This document shows positions 1 through 6,690 of a stretch of 9,069 nucleotides of DNA, one piece after another; the first letter of the stretch is position 1, and each line of letters begins with the position of its first letter. A program made the position numbers and the translations under genes. The notes under the pieces were generated by a model. That model was not told the DNA's origin. It saw nothing but the letters and a program-made list of their open reading frames with translations, and did no database searches. The DNA is from Bacteroidales bacterium UBA4353 (GTDB taxonomy: Bacteria > Bacteroidota > Bacteroidia > Bacteroidales > Paludibacteraceae), in assembly GCA_002394025.1 (NCBI GenBank), contig DGSV01000067.1, positions 1 to 9,069 on the forward strand. Reading direction: 5' to 3'.

Positions 1-761
1 TTGGAGCAGAAAATGAGTAGCGTGAGGCATATCGATGCCACAGCCAGCGGCGCTCCCTGTGATATGATACTGCCCCATGCCGATGTGGTGTCGTGAAAGA
101 TAGGGCGCAGGTGATTGTTGGGGTAGAGGAAGTGACGGAACATAATGGCGATGCCGATAATATGCCCAACTACTGTAGCTACTGACGAGCCGGTGATGCC
201 CCATCCTAAAAGTTTGATAAACACTATGTCACATGTGAGATTGACGATATTGTCAATTAGTATGGCTATTGATACGAGCCTTGGGCTGCCATCAACGGCT
301 ATCATTGTTCCCAATGCCCACACAAGCATAAATGCCGGTGCGCCGAGTAGCATGGGTTGCAGGTAGTCGCGAGTTGAGTCGAATAGCATCCGGTTGCTGC
401 ATATCATGTGTGTTATGCTGTCGGGACATACAATGCCGCATAGTGTCATGAATAATCCGAAAGCGAGGCATGCCATGATAGACATGGAGTAGATATATGC
501 CGCTCGGTGCTCTTGTCGCTTGCCAAGTTCCATACCTACGAGCATTCCGGCACCTGTTGAGAGCAGCATACTGACCGTGAACATGAATTGCACAATGGTC
601 TTGGAGAGGTTGATGGCGCTCACACCATCTTCACCGATGAGGTTGCCGACGATGGCGGCATCGATGATATTTCCCAAGCAGCCCGAAAGGGCGATGATGA
701 TGGCGGACCACAGAAAACGCCAGAAATTTTTATTGAAAGAGGATAGGTCTTCTTGAGTCAT
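1..761 (-). CDS. MATE family efflux transporter, N-terminal part (C-terminus beyond left edge)
   Basis: I translated the reverse strand from an ATG at 761-759. The frame stays open to base 3, giving 253 residues and no stop, so the C-terminus lies outside the window. The protein begins MTQEDLSSFNKNFWRFLW and then alternates hydrophobic segments with short polar loops, about six or seven membrane spans in this part. Family-like stretches are SGCLGNIIDAAIVGNLIG (about residues 22-39), GAGMLVGMELGKRQ after the second or third span, and LGAPAFMLVWALGTMIAVDG near the middle. These match the first half of MATE (NorM/DinF-like, MOP superfamily) exporters, which use sodium or proton gradients to expel cationic drugs or metabolites across the inner membrane. 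The start is the first ATG after an in-frame upstream stop and no Shine-Dalgarno is seen, as usual in Bacteroidota. The gene is divergent from the dipeptidase gene. Substrate is unknown. The family call is firm; subfamily is not assigned. Confidence 0.88.
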   Translation of the reverse strand, partial: MTQEDLSSFNKNFWRFLWSAIIIALSGCLGNIIDAAIVGNLIGEDGVSAINLSKTIVQFMFTVSMLLSTGAGMLVGMELGKRQEHRAAYIYSMSIMACLAFGLFMTLCGIVCPDSITHMICSNRMLFDSTRDYLQPMLLGAPAFMLVWALGTMIAVDGSPRLVSIAILIDNIVNLTCDIVFIKLLGWGITGSSVATVVGHIIGIAIMFRHFLYPNNHLRPIFHDTTSAWGSIISQGAPLAVASICLTLLIFCS

Positions 762-912
762 GAAAGTGCTGATATATTGTGATTTATGGTCTTGTGTCTA
801 TCACCGGAAACTTATGGAAGGCCCATATAAATAAAACAGTGATAAGACTCGAATGACAAAATTCATGTAAAGTTACGAAAAAAAATCCGGACGGAGTTTT
901 GTCTTCCTTTAA

Positions 913-944
913 TTTGCCTAATTAGCTTTTTTTTTCTAATTTTG
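913..944 (+). promoter_or_regulatory. Bacteroidota-type promoter for the dipeptidase gene
   Basis: A -33 box TTTG at 913-916 and a -7 box TAATTTTG at 937-944 (consensus TAnnTTTG) are separated by 20 bases, inside the 19-21 spacing known for the primary Bacteroidota sigma factor. Transcription should start near 950, leaving a leader of about 20 bases before the ATG at 973. The spacer contains a run of nine T (927-935) and a CTAATTAG palindrome, which could make the promoter regulated or length-variable. The box match is seen directly; activity is inferred. Confidence 0.75.
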
Positions 945-960
945 CGGGTTAACTAATTAG
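918..960. repeat. Two copies of the 8-bp palindrome CTAATTAG flanking the -7 box
   Basis: Perfect palindromes CTAATTAG occur at 918-925 and 953-960, 35 bp apart start to start. The first sits in the promoter spacer just after the -33 box, and the second overlaps the expected start of transcription. The second extends to ten bases (ACTAATTAGT). This arrangement resembles operator half-sites or full sites for a dimeric repressor, but the DNA is AT-rich, so chance is possible and no regulator gene is in view. Confidence 0.35.
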
Positions 961-972
961 TCGTTCCTAATC

Positions 973-1740
973 ATGAAAATCTCTAAATTATTATGCCGTA
1001 TCGTTCTGCTGTTCGTTGCGACTTTGTTGTTGTCGTGCAAAGATAATACGAATGAATCTTATGACGGACGCTCGGATAGAAGTCAGTTTGTGGTAATTAC
1101 CGATGTTGTGCCGGATGTTATACTTGAAATACGCTACTTTGGCACCTATAATTTTGTTGGTGAGCGTATTGATGGTTATGAGGCTCCGGTAGCGCTGCTC
1201 ACTAAGCGTGCCGCTGACAGTCTGCGTCTTATCAGTGATGACCTGAAACAACGTGGTTATCGTCTTAAAATTTATGATGCCTATCGTCCACAAAAGGGTG
1301 TTGACCATTTTGTGCGCTGGTCCAAAGACGCGCCTGATATTCGTATGAAGCAGTATTTCTATCCCGATTTGGACAAGAGTGTGCTATTTGAGCAAAATTA
1401 TATTATTGAGTATAGCGGTCATACGCGTGGTAGCACAGTTGACTTGACCCTCTTCGACATGAATAGCGAGAAAGAACTCGACATGGGTGGAACTTTCGAC
1501 TGGTTCGGTCCGGAAAGTCACCCCGATTTTTGCGGTAATCCCGAAACGGGAGAGTACACAGGTGATAATAGTAAGAGTCCTACAGGACGAAGCATTACTG
1601 AGCAGCAGTTCCGTAACCGCATGATACTGCGCAAGGCTATGCTCAGCCATGGTTTCAAACCTCTCGATAGCGAATGGTGGCACTTCACGCTGGGCGACGA
1701 ACCTTTCCCCGACACTTATTTCACTTTCCCCGTGAAGTAA
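973..1740 (+). CDS. D-alanyl-D-alanine dipeptidase (VanX/DdpX-like, peptidase M15D), predicted lipoprotein
   Basis: This 255-residue protein is predicted to be a zinc dipeptidase that cleaves D-Ala-D-Ala. Zinc-site residues of the family are present: SGHTRGSTVD at 148-157 supplies His150 and Asp157 (the SxHxxGxxxD motif), and EWWH at 234-237 supplies the catalytic Glu234 and zinc ligand His237. YDAYRP at 101-106 carries Arg105, matching the substrate-stabilising arginine of VanX. The N-terminus has a basic and hydrophobic signal with lipobox LLSC (Cys22), so the mature enzyme is probably a lipid-anchored envelope protein. Cytoplasmic VanX is about 202 residues; the extra length is mainly the signal and linker. 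The start ATG lies about 20 bases after a strong promoter. In a Gram-negative host this need not mean vancomycin resistance; use of peptidoglycan-derived D-Ala-D-Ala is more likely. The GH81 gene follows after 35 bp and may be co-transcribed. No vanH, vanA or vanRS partners are seen. Confidence 0.9.
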   Translation: MKISKLLCRIVLLFVATLLLSCKDNTNESYDGRSDRSQFVVITDVVPDVILEIRYFGTYNFVGERIDGYEAPVALLTKRAADSLRLISDDLKQRGYRLKIYDAYRPQKGVDHFVRWSKDAPDIRMKQYFYPDLDKSVLFEQNYIIEYSGHTRGSTVDLTLFDMNSEKELDMGGTFDWFGPESHPDFCGNPETGEYTGDNSKSPTGRSITEQQFRNRMILRKAMLSHGFKPLDSEWWHFTLGDEPFPDTYFTFPVK

Positions 1741-1775
1741 ACTGACAAAGCTTCATACAATGCCGTTTTTAGTTT

Positions 1776-4700
1776 ATGTTACGTCATTTATCATTTATTT
1801 TATTATCGGCTCTTGCAGCCTCACTATGCGCTCAGAGCGTGATAAGTGTTGGAAAGGGTAGTTATGCTTCTTATCCTCCGTTGGTAAAAAGCCGCAGTGT
1901 TGACCATGGAGGTGACCAAAGTATGTATATGCAAACTCGTCCGCTATATATTCGTGAGCGTGAGGGGCAGCCACTCCCTACTAACGACTGGTGGACAGAC
2001 ATGATAAAGGACACACAGCCCTTTTCGGGACATTTGTGGAGCTATCCGCAGATGGTAGAGGCTCTGCAAGGCGGAATAAGAGTATCCAATATTGATTATT
2101 GGATTGCTAACGGCACGGAGATGAAGGCATCCACATCGTTGAAAATCACAGGTGCTGACTTTGTTCCCCAAGCAGCTATAGTGGAGTCATGGCATGATTG
2201 GGATGTTGAGTTTTCGCTCACGGAAGATGGCAAGAGTATGCTTGTCACTATGGCTCATGGGGTGCCGTTCACGTGGGTTGAAACTAAAAATATGAATCTG
2301 ATTGTTGACGTCTCAAATGCCCTTGAAGTCAGTGAGCAGGATAATGCGTGGTTGATACTCAAACAGGGTGTTGACGATGTCGGTAACACTCATAGCGCTT
2401 ATTATGCCGTTTACCTGCCACCAACGGCGGACGCGGAGGTGGTTGATGGTGAACTGAATATACGTTTCGCGGCGCAGGAAGGTTATGTGTCGGTGGCGGT
2501 GCTGAACACAGCCGCAGAGCTCGAAGCGTATCGCCAATATGCTTATAACATAGTACGCGACACGCGTGTTGATTGGAGTTATGACGCTGGCGGAGGTCAT
2601 GTGACCACGGTGTGGAATGTTACGGCACAAAATTTACTCTCGGGAACTCAAGGCGATGTTTTGCAGGGCTTTATTCCTCATCATTATCGTGATGGCGCTG
2701 CTGCCGAATTCGATTTTACAGTACATAGTCATGCCACTCCACATGGAACGTTGAAACTGGCTTGCGGTACATCTTTTACGATAAAGTACGATTTTTCGGG
2801 AATGTTACCCTATTATGCCGCTCCTACGGATGCCAATGCTGAGCATCACCCTTTTGACCGTCAGAGAATGGCTGATATGATAGAGCGGTATGCCGTTCAG
2901 GGAACTTTTGGTACCGATACGTATTGGGGTGGCAAGGGTTTGACACAGATGGCATTATATATGATGTTCGCCCGCGAACTGGGGCTTGAGAACCTCTTTG
3001 ACCTATGTCGCTCAAGGCTCAAGGCCGCTCTTGCTGATTGGCTGACATATACCCCCGGTGAAGACCATACATTTTTTGCGCGTTATGATCGTTGGGGAGC
3101 TCTGATAGGTTACAACACCAGCTACGACTCCGAGACGTTCAACGATCATCATTTCCATTACGGATATTTCACTTATGCCGGAGCGTTGCTATGTCTTGTT
3201 GATGATGATTTTCGTGTTAATTATGGTCCTATGCTTCGTGAGTTAGCTAAGGATTATGCCAACTGGGAGCGCAGTGACAGCCGCTACCCCTTGTTCAGAA
3301 CCTTTGACCCGTGGTCAGGACACAGTTTTGCCGGTGGTATGGGTGATGGTAATGGCAACGGTCAGGAATCATCGTCGGAAGCCATGCAGAGTTGGGGCGG
3401 ATTATATTTGTTAGGCATGGCTTTGGGTGATAATGCTATGCGTGATGCGGGACTTTTCGGCTATGTAAGCGAAGCCAGGGCTGTGGCGGAATACTGGTTC
3501 GACAGGCGTAGGCTGCTTGCTGATGGTACGCAAAATATCGACTACACGAAATATCAGCATCCTTATAACAGCAACCTCACATGTCATGGTGTCGGCTGGT
3601 GGAACTATTTCAGTGGAGACCAATTATGGAATGCCGCAATACAATGGATGCCCATCTCACCTTGCCTCGACTACTTGTCAGAGAATCTTGACTATGCCAG
3701 ATGGGACTATAATACGGCATGGTCGCTAAAGAGTATAGGTGGTTGGTATGACCGAGCTACGCGCATCGAGAATAACACCACCATAGATGACGGTTCTTTG
3801 GGCGATGCTTCAGGGTTGGGCAATGTGGTATTGAGTTACCTGCAACGTTTTGACCCCTTGCAGGCGGCAGAGATATTTGATAATCTCTATGACGCAGGAG
3901 CTTCTACAGCGCGAGCTACAGACACGGGAGGTATTACATATTTCATCACCCACTCGCATATCAGTCATGGCGACATAGCATGGGACGTGCATGGCAATAT
4001 ACCATCATCACGAGTTTATCGCAAAGCTGACGGCACCAAGGTTTATGCCGCTTATAACGTTTCTGACCAGATGATTAACGTTAATTTCAGTGACGGATAT
4101 CAGCTGTCATGCTCTCCGAAGCAACTAACAGTCAGCGATATAACCTCGCAAGCCGTACGTGATATTACACCTGTTGACGAGAGTGAACCAGACCCTCGCG
4201 AGGATTTGGTAATGCCTAACCTCGCTTTACATAAACCGGTGACAGTCAGTGGTTATGAAAATGCCGGTTTGGTGGCTGCCAATCTCACGGATGGGGATGC
4301 CGCGACGCGTTGGGGCAGTCAGCATAACGATAACGAGTGGTGTATGGTGAACTTGCAACGGAAAGCTGCTATTTATCAATTAAGAATACTCTGGGAAGCT
4401 GCGTACGCTAATGAGTATCAAATCCTTGTTTCTAATGATGGAACTAACTTCTCGCTATTCAAAACAATGAATTCTGTGGGAGGTAATCAGATAGTGCCGA
4501 TGAATGATGTTGAGGCCCGTTACGTCAAGATAGTAGGCACTCACCGAGCTACGCAGTACGGCATATCGATATATGAATTAGAGGTATATGGTATGTGGTC
4601 AGATGCTACGGACACAGATGTTATAGGTCTGAAAATTTCTGCTGATACTGATGTCTTGAGGCAGTATGAGCCGACAACACTATATTGTGAGGGTTATACG

Positions 4701-5792
4701 GCTGCGGGCAACTATGTTTCGCTCAATGATGTGGAATGGAGTAGTAGTGATGGTGCGGTAACATCTTCAGGAGTGTTTACGTCTAATGTATATCCGCTTG
4801 CGAATGTCAGCGTAAGCAGTGATGGCATATCGGCACAGAAGAGTTTTGTGGTAGAGGAAGCGTTGTATTGCGCCTCGATAGATGTTGTGATGTCCCAGAC
4901 GGATGTCGTGGTTGACAGTCATGTGTCATTTGAGGTTTGTGCCACCAATCAGTTCAATGCTCCAATGGATGTCAGCGATGATGTTGAGTTTGATGTGTAT
5001 GAGGTTGATAATAATGGCAATTTGCTTCCGACGACAGAAGCGCATGTCGCTGCAAATACTTTCACATCATCGCGGCTTGGCAAATATGCTATAGTAGTTA
5101 CACTGCGTCAGTGGGGTGGTGACGAACTGACAGCGCAGCAGATTGTTAATGTTGTGGCTTTCTCAGATATAAATCTTGCGCTCCACAAGCCTGTTGTCGC
5201 CACTTCGGAATATGGCGGCAACGTAGCGTCGCGACTTACCGATGGCTCCTATGACACGCGCTGGGAAAGCCTATGGGGAAATCAATACTCAACGCAATGG
5301 AAAGATGATCAGACGTTAACGATAGACTTGCGCGGAATATATACCATCAATCGTGTTGTTGTTAATTGGGAAGCCGCTTATGCCGATAATTTTGTTTTGC
5401 AGGTGTCTTGTGATGGTGTGTCATGGTCTGATGTCGGCACCTATCAGGGTGGTAATGGCAAGCACGAGTATTCGGGATTTTCCGCAGACGCGCGTTTCGT
5501 ACGTGTGGTGATGTTAGGCAGACATCTTGTGGCGTACGGCTATAGCATTCATGAGATAGAAGTTTATGGCACTGCAGTTGTTAGCGAAGGCACTGCAATA
5601 GATGACATACCATCCGATAGTTACGATTTGCTGTGGGCTTTACGCTCCGGCTCATTTACAGTGTATGCTCCTGACGGCAGACTGGTTAACAGTCGGTTAA
5701 CGTCAGATGGCATATATGAATTGCCTCGCGGTGTGTATATCATCAAAAGTGATGAAGCAGGTTATGCTCCTCGCAAAATTATCGTCCGTTAA
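1776..5792 (+). CDS. Secreted GH81 endo-beta-1,3-glucanase with two F5/8C domains, Ig-like segments and a T9SS-type tail
   Basis: This 1338-residue enzyme should hydrolyse internal beta-1,3-glucosidic bonds, as in laminarin, callose-like or fungal cell-wall glucans. A Sec signal peptide (about residues 1-19, ending AASLCA-Q) starts the protein. The GH81 module covers roughly 30-780: LPTNDWW at 67-73, YWGGKGLTQMALYM in the middle, NDHHFHYGYF at 456-465 with candidate acid Asp457, and GQESSSEAM at 529-537 with Glu531 and Glu535, the acidic pair conserved in the family. Two discoidin (F5/8C, CBM32-like) domains follow at about 815-939 and 1133-1265; both begin NLALHKPV and contain WEAAYA, suggesting duplication. 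Two Ig-like segments lie between them (about 950-1028 and 1029-1128). The last 70 residues (GRLVNSR...LPRGVYIIK...RKIIVR) resemble a type A T9SS sorting domain, implying outer-membrane export and surface attachment or release. No own promoter is evident in the 35-bp gap after the dipeptidase gene. No SusC/SusD pair is adjacent. GH81 is well supported; the exact glucan is unknown. Confidence 0.92.
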   Translation: MLRHLSFILLSALAASLCAQSVISVGKGSYASYPPLVKSRSVDHGGDQSMYMQTRPLYIREREGQPLPTNDWWTDMIKDTQPFSGHLWSYPQMVEALQGGIRVSNIDYWIANGTEMKASTSLKITGADFVPQAAIVESWHDWDVEFSLTEDGKSMLVTMAHGVPFTWVETKNMNLIVDVSNALEVSEQDNAWLILKQGVDDVGNTHSAYYAVYLPPTADAEVVDGELNIRFAAQEGYVSVAVLNTAAELEAYRQYAYNIVRDTRVDWSYDAGGGHVTTVWNVTAQNLLSGTQGDVLQGFIPHHYRDGAAAEFDFTVHSHATPHGTLKLACGTSFTIKYDFSGMLPYYAAPTDANAEHHPFDRQRMADMIERYAVQGTFGTDTYWGGKGLTQMALYMMFARELGLENLFDLCRSRLKAALADWLTYTPGEDHTFFARYDRWGALIGYNTSYDSETFNDHHFHYGYFTYAGALLCLVDDDFRVNYGPMLRELAKDYANWERSDSRYPLFRTFDPWSGHSFAGGMGDGNGNGQESSSEAMQSWGGLYLLGMALGDNAMRDAGLFGYVSEARAVAEYWFDRRRLLADGTQNIDYTKYQHPYNSNLTCHGVGWWNYFSGDQLWNAAIQWMPISPCLDYLSENLDYARWDYNTAWSLKSIGGWYDRATRIENNTTIDDGSLGDASGLGNVVLSYLQRFDPLQAAEIFDNLYDAGASTARATDTGGITYFITHSHISHGDIAWDVHGNIPSSRVYRKADGTKVYAAYNVSDQMINVNFSDGYQLSCSPKQLTVSDITSQAVRDITPVDESEPDPREDLVMPNLALHKPVTVSGYENAGLVAANLTDGDAATRWGSQHNDNEWCMVNLQRKAAIYQLRILWEAAYANEYQILVSNDGTNFSLFKTMNSVGGNQIVPMNDVEARYVKIVGTHRATQYGISIYELEVYGMWSDATDTDVIGLKISADTDVLRQYEPTTLYCEGYTAAGNYVSLNDVEWSSSDGAVTSSGVFTSNVYPLANVSVSSDGISAQKSFVVEEALYCASIDVVMSQTDVVVDSHVSFEVCATNQFNAPMDVSDDVEFDVYEVDNNGNLLPTTEAHVAANTFTSSRLGKYAIVVTLRQWGGDELTAQQIVNVVAFSDINLALHKPVVATSEYGGNVASRLTDGSYDTRWESLWGNQYSTQWKDDQTLTIDLRGIYTINRVVVNWEAAYADNFVLQVSCDGVSWSDVGTYQGGNGKHEYSGFSADARFVRVVMLGRHLVAYGYSIHEIEVYGTAVVSEGTAIDDIPSDSYDLLWALRSGSFTVYAPDGRLVNSRLTSDGIYELPRGVYIIKSDEAGYAPRKIIVR

Positions 5793-5896
5793 CTTTCAGG
5801 CAAAAGCGGGAATTTGATAATGCTGTTATTACTTTGAATACACGGCTTTACTATTTGTTAAGACAGATTTTTACATTATAATGCTAAATTTGTCCG

Positions 5897-5927
5897 ATTG
5901 TGAGTCCGAAATTATTTGTTAACTTTG
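5897..5927 (+). promoter_or_regulatory. Bacteroidota-type promoter for the anti-sigma/STAS pair
   Basis: A -7 box TAACTTTG at 5920-5927 fits TAnnTTTG perfectly. The -33 position carries ATTG at 5897-5900 (three of four matches to TTTG) with a 19-base spacer. Transcription would begin at about 5933. This means in-frame TTG and GTG codons at 5916 and 5931 cannot serve as starts from this promoter, and it supports ATG 5961. A second -7-like box, TAAATTTG at 5885-5892, lacks a correctly spaced -33 box. Confidence 0.62.
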
Positions 5928-5960
5928 CATGTGAGCGAGCCAATAGTTCTTGATAGGATA

Positions 5961-6371
5961 ATGCCGAAAGAAAGTCTCATATTAACTAATGATGTCCGTC
6001 AGGTATCGCTGCTTGGCGATTTTGTGAAGTCAACAGCCGCTAAGTGGCACTTATCGGCATCGCTTGCGGGTCAGTTGCGTTTGGCGATGGAGGAAGCAGT
6101 AGTCAATGTTATGGAGTATGCGTATCCCGATGGTGTACAAGGTACTATTGAAATAGAACTATTCAAAGACGGGCAGTGTATATCAGTCGTTATCAGTGAT
6201 GAGGGTACTGTTTTCGATCCAACTCATGTTATGTCAGCCGACACAACCCTCACCGCCGAGGACAGACCTATCGGCGGCTTGGGGATATCGTTGATAAGGG
6301 AATTGGTAGATGAGATGAGTTATGAACGCTTGCGCAACAAGAATATACTGACACTCAAGAAAAAACTCTAA
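5961..6371 (+). CDS. RsbW/SpoIIAB-like ATP-binding protein (HATPase_c_2, putative anti-sigma factor/serine kinase)
   Basis: This cytoplasmic protein of 136 residues (from ATG 5961) has the GHKL ATPase fold typical of partner-switching kinases. The N-box is EEAVVNVMEYAY with Glu45 and Asn49; the G1 box is DEGTVFDP starting at Asp80; the G2 box is GGLGISLIREL at 105-115. Known relatives bind a sigma factor or other partner and phosphorylate a STAS antagonist on serine. A STAS gene begins 14 bp after its stop, so the two are very likely co-transcribed and interact. The frame stays open upstream to TTG 5916, but a -7 box at 5920-5927 overlaps that stretch, and MPKESLILTNDVRQV is a more family-like N-terminus, so 5961 was chosen. 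No sigma factor gene lies nearby, so the true target is unknown. RsbW-like is a family-level call; kinase activity is inferred. Confidence 0.85.
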   Translation: MPKESLILTNDVRQVSLLGDFVKSTAAKWHLSASLAGQLRLAMEEAVVNVMEYAYPDGVQGTIEIELFKDGQCISVVISDEGTVFDPTHVMSADTTLTAEDRPIGGLGISLIRELVDEMSYERLRNKNILTLKKKL

Positions 6372-6385
6372 TAGGATATAATATC

Positions 6386-6688
6386 ATGAATGCTTCCGTA
6401 GAAGAAATAGCCGGCAAATATATTGCCACTCTTGACGGCGAATTGGATACCGCCGCTGCTTCAGAGGTAGAAGAAATTCTCAAGCCTCTTTATTCGGCTC
6501 CCAACCCCGATATAGTGATTGACTGCTCACGGCTGCAGTATATAGCATCGAGCGGATTACGTATCTTGCTCAGCATTCTCAAGAGCGCCAAAGCCAATGG
6601 CGGAAAAGTTGTGCTGCGCAATGTCAATGAGGACATCAAAAGCGTGTTCAAAATGACGGGCTTTGTGAATATCTTCGACTTTGAGTAG
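6386..6688 (+). CDS. STAS domain protein, RsbV/SpoIIAA-like anti-sigma factor antagonist
   Basis: The 100-residue protein is a single STAS domain, the usual length for stand-alone antagonists. It starts MNASVEEIAGKYIATLDGEL, with a strand pair followed by GELDTAAASEVEEIL, and contains the core DIVIDCSRLQYIASSGLRIL at 42-61. Ser55 in ASSG aligns with the phosphorylated serine of RsbV (DSTG) and SpoIIAA (DSSG), with Ser56 as an alternative; the usual aspartate just before it is Ala54 here, as is common in looser relatives that read SSAG or similar. Unphosphorylated antagonists of this family sequester the partner kinase and free its target; phosphorylation reverses this. It lies 14 bp after the RsbW-like gene, so it is its probable partner and shares its promoter. 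No PP2C (RsbU/SpoIIE) phosphatase is visible to reset it. Its stop is 2 bp from the convergent gene's stop. Confidence 0.88.
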   Translation: MNASVEEIAGKYIATLDGELDTAAASEVEEILKPLYSAPNPDIVIDCSRLQYIASSGLRILLSILKSAKANGGKVVLRNVNEDIKSVFKMTGFVNIFDFE

Positions 6689-6690
6689 GC

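Noticed and set aside
145..756. Plus-strand open frames at 145-366 and 520-756.
   Set aside because: They lie antisense to the MATE gene, whose translated product is clearly family-like; the plus-strand products resemble nothing recognisable.
868..875. TAACTTTA on the minus strand as a -7 box for the MATE gene.
   Set aside because: It differs from TAnnTTTG at the last base and has no TTTG at the right distance upstream, and it would leave a leader of about 100 bases. Too weak to annotate.
973..1740. A vancomycin-resistance (van) cluster.
   Set aside because: Only a VanX-like dipeptidase is present; there is no vanH, D-Ala-D-Lac ligase or vanRS, and the protein is a predicted lipoprotein.
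1733..1755. TGAAG...CTTCA inverted repeat after the dipeptidase stop as a terminator.
   Set aside because: The stem is only 5 bp with a 13-base loop and no T tract follows, so it does not look like an intrinsic terminator.
5885..5892. TAAATTTG as the main promoter box of the anti-sigma gene.
   Set aside because: The nearest TTTG upstream (5854-5857) is 27 bases away, outside the 19-21 range; the 5920-5927 box is better placed.
6689..6690. A bidirectional terminator between the convergent STAS and exported-protein genes.
   Set aside because: The stops are only 2 bp apart and I see no GC-rich hairpin with T tract around them.
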